From the NCBI RefSeq assembly GCF_024204685.1, contig NZ_CP100350.1, positions 2,933,501-2,997,500 on the forward strand: a stretch of DNA of 64,000 bases. The letters are read 5' to 3'. Position 1 is the stretch's first letter, and each line of letters opens with the position of its first letter. Below, piece after piece: positions 46,501 through 54,568 of the stretch. The DNA is from Gilvimarinus sp. DA14. Lineage in GTDB: Bacteria > Pseudomonadota > Gammaproteobacteria > Pseudomonadales > Cellvibrionaceae. Below the pieces are notes generated by a model that was given only the letters and a program-made list of their open reading frames with translations, ran no database searches and was not told the origin of the DNA. A program made the position numbers and the translations under genes.

Positions 46501-47119
46501 GGCGGGCCTGGCCGATAAACTTTTCCAGAAACACTCTGTCGTCGGAAAAGTTGTTGGCACCTAATTTACGTACCGAATCAAAACTGTCTTTTAAGTCCTG
46601 TTCGTTTTCGCACAGCTTCATGCCAATACCGCCGCCGCCCGCGCTGCTTTTTAGCATGATGGGGTAGCCAATCTCGGAGGCGGCGTTCAGGGCCTCCTCC
46701 AGAGTGTCGAGCAAGTCGGTGCCCGGCACCAAAGGCACGGCATTTTCTTCGGCAACCTCTCGCGCCGTATGTTTTAAGCCGAACACATTCATTTGCTCGG
46801 GAGTGGGGCCGATAAAGGCGATGCCGGCTTGTTCGCAGCGCTCGACAAAGGTTGGGTTTTCACTTAGAAAACCGTAACCCGGGTGAATGGCCTGGGCTCC
46901 GGTTTGTTGTGCAATACGCAGAATTTTTGTCTGGTCCAGATAGGTATCGGAAGCGGAGCCTTCGCCTAAGCTATAGGCTTCGTCCGCCTGGCGTACATGC
47001 AAGCTGGCGGCATCGGCTTCAGCGTAAATGGCAACAGATTGAATACCCATCTGCCGCAGTGTGCGAATAATGCGGGCGGCGATAGCGCCCCGGTTGGCAA
47101 TTAACACTTTGCTAAACAT
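43505..47119 (-). CDS. Biotin-dependent guanidine (urea-type) carboxylase
   Basis: 1204 residues, the usual length. Order: biotin carboxylase domain (1-445) with GGGGIGMK and EVNTRLQVEHGVTEEVWG, then KipA/AHS2- and KipI/AHS1-type carboxyltransferase modules (about 460-1080), ending in a biotinyl domain with K1169 in ESMKMEI. These proteins were long called urea carboxylase; when linked to DUF1989 proteins and a ykkC riboswitch they are now assigned to guanidine carboxylation (established by others; specificity here is inference). The last gene of the operon starting at 51261. Product carboxyguanidine would go to the two DUF1989 proteins. Confidence 0.9.
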   Translation of the reverse strand: MFSKVLIANRGAIAARIIRTLRQMGIQSVAIYAEADAASLHVRQADEAYSLGEGSASDTYLDQTKILRIAQQTGAQAIHPGYGFLSENPTFVERCEQAGIAFIGPTPEQMNVFGLKHTAREVAEENAVPLVPGTDLLDTLEEALNAASEIGYPIMLKSSAGGGGIGMKLCENEQDLKDSFDSVRKLGANNFSDDRVFLEKFIGQARHIEVQVFGDGKGKAVAIGERDCSSQRRNQKVIEECPAPNLPEPLRQAMHETAARLLAAVNYRGAGTVEYIYDAKDEKFYFLEVNTRLQVEHGVTEEVWGLDLVAWMIRLAAEEALDIEQEFAQLTPTGHAIQVRVYAEDPAKNFQPSAGLLSEVSFPINERSDDKVVRIDHWIESGLEVSPYFDPMLAKVITKSKNRAAAIELLKTTLKSSKLYGIETNKAYVTELLDEPVFIDGEITTRYLNERGFAEARIDVLSGGTQTTIQDFPGRSGYWHIGVPPSGPFDNYSFRLANQLLGNDAEAAALEITVAGPSLQFGFDTQCALTGAAIDAKLDGEPVASWEVFAVKAGQTLTLGRVSEQGARAYLAVAGGIQCPSYLGSRSTFTLGQFGGHNGRALLAGDVLHCQKTSPVKQTQVPPRLKPGIDNQWELRVVYGPHGAPDFFTDSDINTFFNTDWEVHYNSSRTGVRLNGPKPEWARTTGGEAGMHPSNIHDNAYAFGTVDFTGDMPVILGPDGPSLGGFVCPATVITADLWKLGQVRAGDKIRFVPVSVDTAVALEQAQQHSINTLTAASEKAAPIPLDVLPSPVVANLPANEVGEEVNYRVAGDHFLLVEYGPLQLDIKLRFRAHALMQWLEQNPVPGMRELTPGIRSLQIHYDSQQVSLDELIAHLQKGEKYLATQIAELSVPSRIVHLPLSWDDEACREAIAKYEQSVRPGAPWCPSNLEFIRRINGLDSIDQVKDIVFDASYLVMGLGDVYLGAPVATPMDPRHRLVTTKYNPARTWTAENSVGIGGAYMCVYGMEGPGGYQFVGRTIQMWNRYRKTPEFDQRWLLRFFDQIRFYEVSSDELKQTRRDFPRGQYPIKIETSEFSLADYEQFIADHDSDIQSFQTHRQNAFDEELARWHADGQFNFTPIEQNETESELDLADGDTLVDSSVSGSVWQVLVEEGDTVEAGQTLLILESMKMEINIPAPVSGTVKQVLKSTGGAVKPGQSLVVISD

Positions 47120-47204
47120 AACTGTCTCCGCGGGTCGTCCCGGCCAGGCCTTCTTGTGTCAGAGGTCGTCCTCTGCGGCGTTAGGTTTTAGTGAGATCGA
47201 TGAG

Positions 47205-47846
47205 TTAATCCCAGATAATCATTTCTACAGGGGTAGGGTTATAGCCGTTGCACGGGTTATTCAGCTGCGGGCAGTTCGACATCAGCACCAGCACATCCAT
47301 GAGTGCTTTCATCTCTACGTATTTCCCCGCACCTGATATGCCGTCCGCAAAGGTCAGGCCGCCCTCACTGGTTACCGGTACGTTCATAAAGAAATTAATG
47401 TTGTGGGTAATGTCGCGCTTGGTGACCCCGAACTCTGGGTGCTCGGCAACGGCCAGCATCCAACTGTCGCGACAGGCGTGCATGCAGCGCTTTTCCAGGT
47501 CGTAACGCACGGTGTTGCTCTCGGTGGCACAGGCGCCCCCCAAGGTATCGTGACGGCCACAGGTATCGGCAGTAATTTCCAGCATCGGGTTGTTTAGGTT
47601 GGTGCGCAGTACGCTGCCCGCGGTCAAGTACACATTGCCCTGTTCGCGAATGGTGTCGGTAGCGCTGTAACGCTCGGAAACGTCGGCGGCATTAAAAAAT
47701 AAAGTATCTGCCGCCTGATTACCTTCTAAATCGAGAATGCGTAACGTCTGGCCTTTTTTTAGTGGCGCAAAGTAGTAATCGCCCGCGCCGATAATGTGGC
47801 GTTCAACGGCGTTTTCCGGTAAGAGTTGGCTTTCTAAAATCGTCAT
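47205..47846 (-). CDS. DUF1989 protein UAAP2, probable catalytic carboxyguanidine deiminase subunit
   Basis: 213 residues from ATG 47844-47846 (GAGGC ribosome site; the in-frame ATG 47891 overlapping the previous gene is rejected). It belongs to the 'urea carboxylase-associated protein 2' group. It keeps the metal-type motif [18 protein letters not shown], with C, H and C, that the sister protein lacks, so it is the likely catalytic partner. Relatives (CgdAB) convert carboxyguanidine to allophanate and ammonia. The next gene, 85 bases on, is the carboxylase. Confidence 0.88.
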   Translation of the reverse strand: MTILESQLLPENAVERHIIGAGDYYFAPLKKGQTLRILDLEGNQAADTLFFNAADVSERYSATDTIREQGNVYLTAGSVLRTNLNNPMLEITADTCGRHDTLGGACATESNTVRYDLEKRCMHACRDSWMLAVAEHPEFGVTKRDITHNINFFMNVPVTSEGGLTFADGISGAGKYVEMKALMDVLVLMSNCPQLNNPCNGYNPTPVEMIIWD

Positions 47847-47856
47847 ATCTGCCTCG

Positions 47857-48573
47857 TTATACTCCAATGTGGTAGAGCGCGTTATTGGCAAAGCCCCGGG
47901 CGTTTTCCGGGCGCGAATTCAGGCACAGGTCGTCCTCTTGAATCGGTGCGGCTTCGCCAAGATCGATGCGGATATCGCCGCGGGGGTATTCTGCACTGGC
48001 CTCCAGTGGGTGAGGGCAGGTGTGCAGCACCACTAACGTATCCATTTCAAAACGAAGCTCGACACTGGCACTGGCTTGGTTGGCACTGGTATCCAGGGCC
48101 ATTGCGCCGTTGTCATTGGTGGCGACCTTGCTAAACCAATTGATATTGGCCGCGGTGTCGGCACGGCCTAAGCCATATTTGGCAAGCTCTACCAAAAACG
48201 CATCAAAACCGTTTTGCAGCCAATTATTGCTCTGGGTTTGGTAGTCGCGCTGGCCCCACTTTTTTTCCACCATCGTCTTATGGCTGGTGCCGCTAACGGT
48301 GTCGTGCCAGCCGAAGGTGTCTTGGGTAATCGAGGCGAAAATGCGCCCCATGTCCGAGTACAGGCAGTGCCCGGCCGTGAGTTTAAATGTGTGTTGACAC
48401 TTTAATGTGTCGGGGGCGTTGTAGCGCTCCAGTAGGTTGCGCGGGTTGTAAAATAACATCCCCACATTACCCGCACCGCTTAGGTCAGTAAGCTTCATGG
48501 CGCTGCCGCGACGGGCCTCAAAAGACCAGTGACTGGCGCCGGGGATGGTGGTGGTGTAATCAATGCTTTTCAC
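47857..48573 (-). CDS. DUF1989 protein UAAP1, carboxyguanidine deiminase partner subunit
   Basis: 238 residues. The DUF1989 fold is seen in [37 protein letters not shown] and the [17 protein letters not shown] segment. Where UAAP2 has C-G-R-H...C, this protein has F-G-W-H...S, so the cysteines are missing and the subunit is probably structural or regulatory. Its ATG overlaps the ATPase stop by 4 bases and its stop lies 10 bases before UAAP2. Confidence 0.88.
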   Translation of the reverse strand: MKSIDYTTTIPGASHWSFEARRGSAMKLTDLSGAGNVGMLFYNPRNLLERYNAPDTLKCQHTFKLTAGHCLYSDMGRIFASITQDTFGWHDTVSGTSHKTMVEKKWGQRDYQTQSNNWLQNGFDAFLVELAKYGLGRADTAANINWFSKVATNDNGAMALDTSANQASASVELRFEMDTLVVLHTCPHPLEASAEYPRGDIRIDLGEAAPIQEDDLCLNSRPENARGFANNALYHIGV

Positions 48574-49361
48574 GCTGATTCTCCGGTCGTCTGTGTGCTA
48601 TTGGGTGTATTCAATTGCTGTTGCATTTGCTCAAGGGTGTCGCTGGGCATTTCGCCGACCGGTAAGTCGTAGGTAATTTGCGCACCCCAGGCGCCAGGGG
48701 CTTGAGGGTCGTGACGCACCTTGTCAAACACCCACAAGCGCGTGCCCAGGTAAAAGCCCTCAGATAAATCGTGGGTGACCATAAAAACGGTGAGCTTATG
48801 TTCGCGCCACAATTCCAGAATAAGCTTGTGCATATCGGCGCGGATGCCCGGGTCAAGGGCCCCAAAAGGCTCGTCCAACAGCAGTACTTTAGGTTTGCGA
48901 ATTAATGCCTGGGCGATAGCCAAGCGCTGGCGCATACCGCCGGATAATTCATGGGGAAACTTGTTTGCCGCGGGGGTGAGCCCTACTTTTTCCAGCAGTG
49001 CCTCAGCTTCCTCTTTGACGGCTTTTTTACGACCTCCCCACAGTTTTCCCAGTAGTGGCGAACGTTCGAATTCGCGCGCAATCATCACGTTTTGCAGCAC
49101 GCTCAAGTGCGGGAACACCGAGTACTGTTGAAAGACAATTCCGCGGCTCTGATCGGGTTCATCCGGAATGGCCTGGCCGTCGATTAACAGTTGGCCTCGG
49201 GTGGGTGACTCCATCCCCAGTAGCATTTTTAAAAAAGTACTTTTGCCGCAGCCCGAGGTGCCGACCAAGGTGACAAACTCGCCATCGTTAACGGTTTTGT
49301 TGATATCCTCCAGGACGACGTTATCGCCGTATTCTTTCCAAAGGTTTTTAATGTCAATCAT
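48570..49361 (-). CDS. ABC transporter ATP-binding protein (NitT/TauT type), guanidine operon
   Basis: 263 residues. Walker A GTSGCGKST (34-42), Q-loop, signature LSGGMRQRLAIAQALIRKP, Walker B VLLLDEPFGALD and the switch His in MVTHDLSEG are all present. It energises uptake of the operon substrate, probably guanidine. ATG overlaps the permease stop (ATGA). Confidence 0.93.
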   Translation of the reverse strand: MIDIKNLWKEYGDNVVLEDINKTVNDGEFVTLVGTSGCGKSTFLKMLLGMESPTRGQLLIDGQAIPDEPDQSRGIVFQQYSVFPHLSVLQNVMIAREFERSPLLGKLWGGRKKAVKEEAEALLEKVGLTPAANKFPHELSGGMRQRLAIAQALIRKPKVLLLDEPFGALDPGIRADMHKLILELWREHKLTVFMVTHDLSEGFYLGTRLWVFDKVRHDPQAPGAWGAQITYDLPVGEMPSDTLEQMQQQLNTPNSTQTTGESA

Positions 49362-50179
49362 GCCTTACCTCCTTGGTGGTGCCAGGGGAAAGCGAGCTGG
49401 CTGGTTTTGGCCAGTAGCCAGTCAATAATAAAAGCCAGCAGGGTAATCCAGGCGACATAGGGAAGAATGACATCCATCGAAAGGTAGCGCCGTACCAAAA
49501 AGATTCGATACCCCAAGCCATCTGTTGAGGCGATCCCCTCGGCGGCAATCAAAAACAGCCAGCCAGCCCCCAGCGAGAGCCGCACGGCGTTAATAAGACG
49601 AGGCATCAGCTGCGGAATGAGTACTCGCCAGACGATATGCCAGGTGCTGGCTCCCAAGGTTTGCGCCTTGATTAATTGCTCGCGGGGAATTTCCAGTGTG
49701 CAGCGCTGAATATCCCGGGCGATAAACGGCGCGACGCCAAAAATAATTAGAGCCACCTTGGAAAGCTCTCCCAGACCAAACACGATAAACAGAATAGGCA
49801 AAAGCGCCATGGGAGGTATCAGAGAGATAACGGTGATTAACGGCGCCAGCGGAGCGTAAGCCGTAGGTAGCGCCCCGGTGAGCAGGCCCAAGCTAAAGCC
49901 GATGAGCGCGGCAATGCCAATGCCCAACCCTAAACGGGTAAGGCTGGACGTGGTGTCTTGCCAGAACAGGTATTCGCCGGTGCGTTTGCTGGGCTCGAAG
50001 GCCAGCCGCGAAATAGCATCGCCCATTTGGCCGAAGCTCGGCAACAGCTTGTCGTTGGGGTTAGCTTCCAGCCGCGCGTCTGAGGCGATCACATAGATCA
50101 AAATAATCAGGGCAAATGGCAGCAGCCCCATTAACAGTCTGGCGGGTTTGGAAGGGGTTAGGTTGACCAGTCGTTTCAT
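49358..50179 (-). CDS. ABC transporter permease (NitT/TauT type), guanidine operon
   Basis: 273 residues with about six membrane spans and the permease EAA-like loop around GASTWHIVWRVLIPQLMPRLINAVRLSLGAGW (about 175-207). It is a BPD_transp_1-type inner-membrane subunit working with the ATPase and substrate-binding protein of this operon. A 41-base gap with a GC-rich hairpin separates it from the upstream gene. Confidence 0.92.
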   Translation of the reverse strand: MKRLVNLTPSKPARLLMGLLPFALIILIYVIASDARLEANPNDKLLPSFGQMGDAISRLAFEPSKRTGEYLFWQDTTSSLTRLGLGIGIAALIGFSLGLLTGALPTAYAPLAPLITVISLIPPMALLPILFIVFGLGELSKVALIIFGVAPFIARDIQRCTLEIPREQLIKAQTLGASTWHIVWRVLIPQLMPRLINAVRLSLGAGWLFLIAAEGIASTDGLGYRIFLVRRYLSMDVILPYVAWITLLAFIIDWLLAKTSQLAFPWHHQGGKA

Positions 50180-50220
50180 ATCGGCTCTCAGACGGGGGCT
50201 GCGCCCCCGGGTCGGAGGTG

Positions 50221-51261
50221 TTACAGCTCGCCGTCGGCAGCCATTTGCATATAGGTGGTGTCAAAGCGCAGTTGGGTATTGGCGCTGTTACCGTAGGTAC
50301 CTTGCGGGCCTTCTACGCCGATAAAGCCGGCATCCGGTGCACCTTCACCCAGCAGACCGTGGTCGAATGAAAATTCGGCAACCTTCTGCATGGTGTCTAA
50401 CAGTTCGTCGCTGTTGACCAAGGCCAGGGCATCAGAGGGGGTGTAGAACATTTTGGTTTTAGCCAATTGCGCCTCATAGCCGGCGCGATCGGTACCTGAG
50501 GCATTACCCATAGCTTCGCGCGCGGCAATACCCGCCTCGTCGTCGCCACTCATCAGGCCCATAATTTCGTACCAGGCGCCGACCAGTGCTTTACCGAGTT
50601 TGGGGTTTGCTTGCAGAGTCTCAGTGTTGACCACCAGCAGGTCCATGATTTCGCCCGGAATCTGCGATGAGTCGAATACCAGGTTGGCGTCATCTTCGGC
50701 CAAAATCGTGTTAAGCAGCGGATTCCAGGTAGTGACGGCACTGACCGAGCCCGAGTTATACAGGGCGACCATATCCGCATCAGAGGTATTGACTACCTGC
50801 ACATCGGCTTCGCTCATGTCTACCGTTTCCAGGGCGCGGGCCAGCAGGTAGTGGGAAACGGATAGCTCGACCAGATTGACGCGCTGGCCTTTGATATCGG
50901 CCAGTGTGTCTTTATCCCGCAGGATGACACCGTCATTGCCGTTGGAGAAATCGCCCACAATCAATGCGGTGCTGTCTACGCCACTGGCGGCGGGAATGGT
51001 CAGCGCGTCCATATTGGTCATGGTGCAGGCGTCGAATTCGCCCGCGGTGTATTGGTTGATGGACTCGATGTAGTCGTTAATCTGCACCACTTCGATATCA
51101 ATGTCGTACTTGTCGGCCCATTTATCGACGATTTTCTGCTCGGCGCCGTAGCCCCAGGGCATCCAGCCGACGTAGATGGACCAGCACACTTTAAAAGATT
51201 CGGCCGCCTGGGCCTGGAGAGAGAACAGCAGCGCGAGTGCTGCGATGGACAGCTTTTTCAT
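50221..51261 (-). CDS. ABC transporter substrate-binding protein, guanidine operon
   Basis: 346 residues. A signal peptide (1-19, cleaved after AQA) precedes an NMT1/TauA-like domain starting ESFKVCWSIYVGWMPWGYGAEQKIV. Such proteins were annotated as urea-type uptake proteins; the riboswitch upstream points to guanidine instead. First gene of the operon; the start codon follows a hairpin that can hide its GGAGG ribosome site (51265-51280). Confidence 0.9.
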   Translation of the reverse strand: MKKLSIAALALLFSLQAQAAESFKVCWSIYVGWMPWGYGAEQKIVDKWADKYDIDIEVVQINDYIESINQYTAGEFDACTMTNMDALTIPAASGVDSTALIVGDFSNGNDGVILRDKDTLADIKGQRVNLVELSVSHYLLARALETVDMSEADVQVVNTSDADMVALYNSGSVSAVTTWNPLLNTILAEDDANLVFDSSQIPGEIMDLLVVNTETLQANPKLGKALVGAWYEIMGLMSGDDEAGIAAREAMGNASGTDRAGYEAQLAKTKMFYTPSDALALVNSDELLDTMQKVAEFSFDHGLLGEGAPDAGFIGVEGPQGTYGNSANTQLRFDTTYMQMAADGEL

Positions 51262-51264
51262 GGT

Positions 51265-51280
51265 AAACCTCCGAAGGTTT
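51265..51280 (-). promoter_or_regulatory. Hairpin enclosing the ribosome binding site of the first guanidine gene
   Basis: AAACCT (minus strand from 51280) pairs with AGGTTT; the loop and right arm contain GGAGG just before ATG 51261. It could be the translational switch of the guanidine riboswitch, though the aptamer is 70 bases upstream. Confidence 0.45.
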
Positions 51281-51350
51281 TACTCAGGGTTACTGGAGCA
51301 CTTTTGGCAATCAGGCCAATTCGAAAATCACGCCCGCAGGCATGCTTTCT

Positions 51351-51452
51351 AAGTCTCCCGGGCTTTTATCCCGCCGTGTAACCCTCGCTTCGAAGGTCGA
51401 AAGCTCTCGGACCAGTCGTGGGAGGATTATCCCACCGGAACCCTAGCTTTCT
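51351..51452 (-). ncRNA. Guanidine-I (ykkC-yxkD) riboswitch
   Basis: Reading the minus strand, the conserved blocks appear in order: AAAGCTAGGGTTCCGG (51451-51436), CCTCCCACGACTGGTCCGAGAG (51425-51404, in parts), ACACGGCGGGATAAAAGCCC (51378-51359) and GGGAGACTT (51359-51351). These are the hallmark ACGGxGGGAUAAAAGCCCGGGAGA and CUAGGGUUCCG stretches of the class as I know it. Guanidine binding would turn on the downstream transport/degradation genes. The linker to the start codon carries an SD-sequestering hairpin rather than an obvious terminator. Confidence 0.92.
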
Positions 51453-51828
51453 ATTTATTGCAAATTGTCGATTGTCCCTACTTGCCAAGGAAGTGCGGAC
51501 ATTGTCGCCTACTGACTAAGCAAAAGAGATACCAGAAACATGGTCGTGCCGTAAAGCCCGCTGTTACGGGCGCTCCATGAGCGGTTAAAAAATTGAAGGT
51601 GAATGGATGAGATATGAGCTGCTCCAAGTTGGTGCTGTAATACGAAAATAATGTACGTTTTTGGTGCTTCGGTCGTATTATCGGTAATCACACGTAATTG
51701 GTGTATGCGGTTTGATGTTCTAGCCTTGCGTTAATGTGCGCCAACGCACAAACTCACATATACTCACAAATATTAACGTTCATAGGGTCAAGGTGGCCTG
51801 AGCAAGGTATTGCTAAATCGAGGTGGGG
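51453..51828. other. Intergenic region upstream of riboswitch and DUF1631 gene
   Basis: 376 bases between the riboswitch and the divergent DUF1631 gene. The promoters of both transcripts must lie here. I see AT-rich stretches but no convincing sigma-70 pair, repeat or RNA gene. A 60-residue open frame on the minus strand (51509-51691) has no family resemblance and is not called. Confidence 0.3.
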
Positions 51829-54219
51829 ATGGAATCGAAAACTATGAACAAACCAACAGGAGAGGGCGTCGAGCCGATGGCCGAGTCGTCACAATCACAT
51901 CAAGCATATAATACTTTGTCGCAGGCACAGGTTAGCCGGTATATAGAAGCCTGTGTCGCCGCCACGGACGATTACGTCGAGCAAAATTTTCCCACGTTCT
52001 GGGGTGACTGGATCAAGTCGATCGAAAAACGTGAGGAACACGCCCGCTCAAATAAAGAGCAAGTGGCGCTGGGAGAAATCATAAAGCTATTACAGCAGCG
52101 CGCGGTCTATATTCAGAGGCATTATCTCGAACTTCTGCACCAATGTTTTAAAGAGTTTGCGCGGCGGGAATTGGTTACCGCCACGGGGCAGGAGCGCTTT
52201 GCTCGCAACGAAGGCCTGACCCTGGTGGATAACTCCGATCTGGAAGAAACCATCGCGATTACCTCTATTTGCCACCGTAGCGACTCTCAGCTAGCAGAGC
52301 CTTTGTGGGCCTTGCATCAGCGCTTGGCGCTATTAAATGGAGGTAAAAAAATTGATGAGCGTGGCAATCCGGTCAGCCCTATTCAGTTCTGCGATACACT
52401 GCGTCGGGCTTTGGAAAACCTAGCGCTGGACGCACGCACCAAGGTTGTTGGCTACAAGCATTTTGAAGCTGCTCTGATTAAACCCCTGGCAGGGCTCTAT
52501 GAGGATTTAAACGCCTTTCTGGCCAGCCAAGGTATTTTGACGAATCTGCGCTATAGCGCCGTGATGCGTGAGGAATCTGCGGAGCAGGCGGCACCTGGGC
52601 TGCAGGACGAGAGCGGTAGCGACAGCGCTGAGGCGCAAAGCCTAAAGTCTCAGGAGCCTGAACAGTCGGCCCCGCGTCGCCGCGCAACCGATCGAATCTT
52701 TGCGGATGCTGAAAACCGCGATCCTGCTCAGTATCAGCAGGGCTTAGTCAGTGCAATTAAGCTTTTACAAACGCATTTGGGGGCGAATTTGCTCGCCGGT
52801 GGGCAGAGCCGCTCACCGGCGGCGAGCCCTCAAAGACAAAATCATGCATCCACCACTGCTCACTCAGCAGGCGCGCACGCAGGCATTGAGCCTCTAGTGG
52901 GGGCTGTGGGCGTGTTGCAGCAGCAATTAGCGACCCAGGCAAAAGTGCTGGCCGACGTTAGTATTGGTGAAATTCAGCCTCAGCCAGTCGCCAGTGTGTC
53001 CAGTCAGTTAGTCGATGAACTGAAAAAAAGCGGTGATAGAGATGGCCGTTCTGATGAAATGTACACCATTGAACTGGTGGGGCTATTGTTTGAGTATATT
53101 TTATCTGACGATCAGCTACCGGATTCGGTCAAAGCGCTATTGAGCTATTTGCATACCCCAGTACTTAAACTGGCGTTTATCGATAAGGAATTTTTTGAAA
53201 ATGTAGACCATCCAGCTCGCGTGCTTTTGAATCAGATGGCCGAAGCAGGGGCGCGCTGGGTGAGCAACGACGGCTCCAGCCAGTACAACATCTTTGAAAA
53301 AATAAAAACCACCGTTTTCCAAGTGCTGGAAAAATTTGGCAATGACGTAAAGGTGTTTGCCGAGGCGTCACTGGAGTTTAGTTCTTATATCCGCAATGTC
53401 TCGCGGCGTCAGGATTTGATGGAAAAGCGCGCGATGGAAAAAGCTCGCGGGGAAGAAAAGCTTCGCGAGGCAAAAATACTGGTGAATACAAAAGTATCCC
53501 ACCTGATTGATGGTCGCGACTTGCCTTCACCAGTTTTGTTATTGCTATTGTTACCCTGGTCCGATTATCTGTCTTTTGTCATTTTACGCTATGGCGCGGA
53601 TTCCGATTCATGTCAGCGCGCGCTTCAAGTGGCGCAAAATTTGATTTGGAGCGTCGAGCCCAAGCTTTTAGAAGTTGACAAGGTAAAGCAGTTGGAAATG
53701 CAGGATGCATTGTTACAAGCCTTACAGGCTGGATTTGAAACCATAGGTTACGAGCAAAACAAATCCCGTAAATTGTTGGATGCTATCGCCGGGCTGCAGA
53801 AACTCGCACTGAAAAGCCAGAAAGCTGAACCGGCGCCAGAGCCTATGCGGGCAAAACTGGAAAGTATGGCGGCGGAAAAAGCGGGTAACGTCGATATTGA
53901 GAACACCAACGCGAGCGCGGAAGAGGCTAAGCTGATTGAAAAGCTCAAACTTATTGAGTTCGGCACCTGGCTTGAGGATGATAAAGGCAAACGCATAAAA
54001 GTGGCTTGGTACAACCACAAAACCATGCACTATATGCTAGTGGATCAGCAGGGTCGAAAAGTGGCAATGAGCTCTGCGCTACAAATGGCTCGAGCAATGA
54101 TTGCCGGCAAACTGCGTATCATCGCCGGCAGCACCAAACCGTTTTTTGAGCGGGCTTTGGAAAACATTTATCACAGCTTAAACGCGCGCGCCTCCGGCGA
54201 GCTGTTAAATCGTGAGTAA
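51829..54219 (+). CDS. DUF1631 family protein
   Basis: 796 residues from ATG 51829 (GAGGTGGGG ribosome site). The N-terminal helical region (about 30-250) with YRYIEACVAATDDYVEQNFPTFW is typical of DUF1631, found widely in Pseudomonas and relatives; a low-complexity Ser/Gln/Ala middle (about 265-350) links to a second helical half with RQDLMEKRAMEKARGEEKLREAK and a C-terminal PilZ-like barrel around FGTWLEDDKGKRIKVAWYNHKTMHYMLVDQQGRKV. No enzyme function is established. Its stop overlaps the next gene's GTG start. Confidence 0.85.
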   Translation: MESKTMNKPTGEGVEPMAESSQSHQAYNTLSQAQVSRYIEACVAATDDYVEQNFPTFWGDWIKSIEKREEHARSNKEQVALGEIIKLLQQRAVYIQRHYLELLHQCFKEFARRELVTATGQERFARNEGLTLVDNSDLEETIAITSICHRSDSQLAEPLWALHQRLALLNGGKKIDERGNPVSPIQFCDTLRRALENLALDARTKVVGYKHFEAALIKPLAGLYEDLNAFLASQGILTNLRYSAVMREESAEQAAPGLQDESGSDSAEAQSLKSQEPEQSAPRRRATDRIFADAENRDPAQYQQGLVSAIKLLQTHLGANLLAGGQSRSPAASPQRQNHASTTAHSAGAHAGIEPLVGAVGVLQQQLATQAKVLADVSIGEIQPQPVASVSSQLVDELKKSGDRDGRSDEMYTIELVGLLFEYILSDDQLPDSVKALLSYLHTPVLKLAFIDKEFFENVDHPARVLLNQMAEAGARWVSNDGSSQYNIFEKIKTTVFQVLEKFGNDVKVFAEASLEFSSYIRNVSRRQDLMEKRAMEKARGEEKLREAKILVNTKVSHLIDGRDLPSPVLLLLLLPWSDYLSFVILRYGADSDSCQRALQVAQNLIWSVEPKLLEVDKVKQLEMQDALLQALQAGFETIGYEQNKSRKLLDAIAGLQKLALKSQKAEPAPEPMRAKLESMAAEKAGNVDIENTNASAEEAKLIEKLKLIEFGTWLEDDKGKRIKVAWYNHKTMHYMLVDQQGRKVAMSSALQMARAMIAGKLRIIAGSTKPFFERALENIYHSLNARASGELLNRE

Positions 54220-54568
54220 GACAATGGTCGAGCAACCGAAACAAGACGGTCGCAGCCAGCAGCGCCAAGGTGCTGGGCAGAATATTGATGTGTACGACAA
54301 TACGCTCGATGCCTATCTTGGGCGTTTGGTCAATATTCACAGCGACGGCTTGATGCTCATTGGCGATCAACCCTTTGAGGAAGATAAGCTGTACCGGCTG
54401 GATTTGCATTTATCCGAGCCGGTTAATCAGCGCAACAGTATTCAGCTGGGTGTGGATTGTCTGTGGGTTCGCAACGCCGACGATAATGGTAAACACTGGG
54501 CGGGGTTCAGTATCATCGATGCATCCCCCCAAGCGTTGCAGGATATTGAATGCCTGTGTAAGCGTTAA
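54212..54568 (+). CDS. PilZ-domain-like protein
   Basis: 118 residues from GTG 54212, overlapping the DUF1631 stop; ATG 54224 is an alternative. The fold pattern of PilZ is visible ([32 protein letters not shown], then [18 protein letters not shown]), but the N-terminal RxxxR and the DxSxxG of c-di-GMP binders are replaced by N-I-H-S-D-G, so nucleotide binding is doubtful. Co-location with DUF1631 (also barrel-bearing) suggests they work together. It converges on hemL with a 4-base overlap. Confidence 0.75.
   Translation: MSKTMVEQPKQDGRSQQRQGAGQNIDVYDNTLDAYLGRLVNIHSDGLMLIGDQPFEEDKLYRLDLHLSEPVNQRNSIQLGVDCLWVRNADDNGKHWAGFSIIDASPQALQDIECLCKR

Noticed and set aside
51509..51691. 60-residue open frame on the minus strand
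   Set aside because: No ribosome site or family, in a promoter region; not coding-like.
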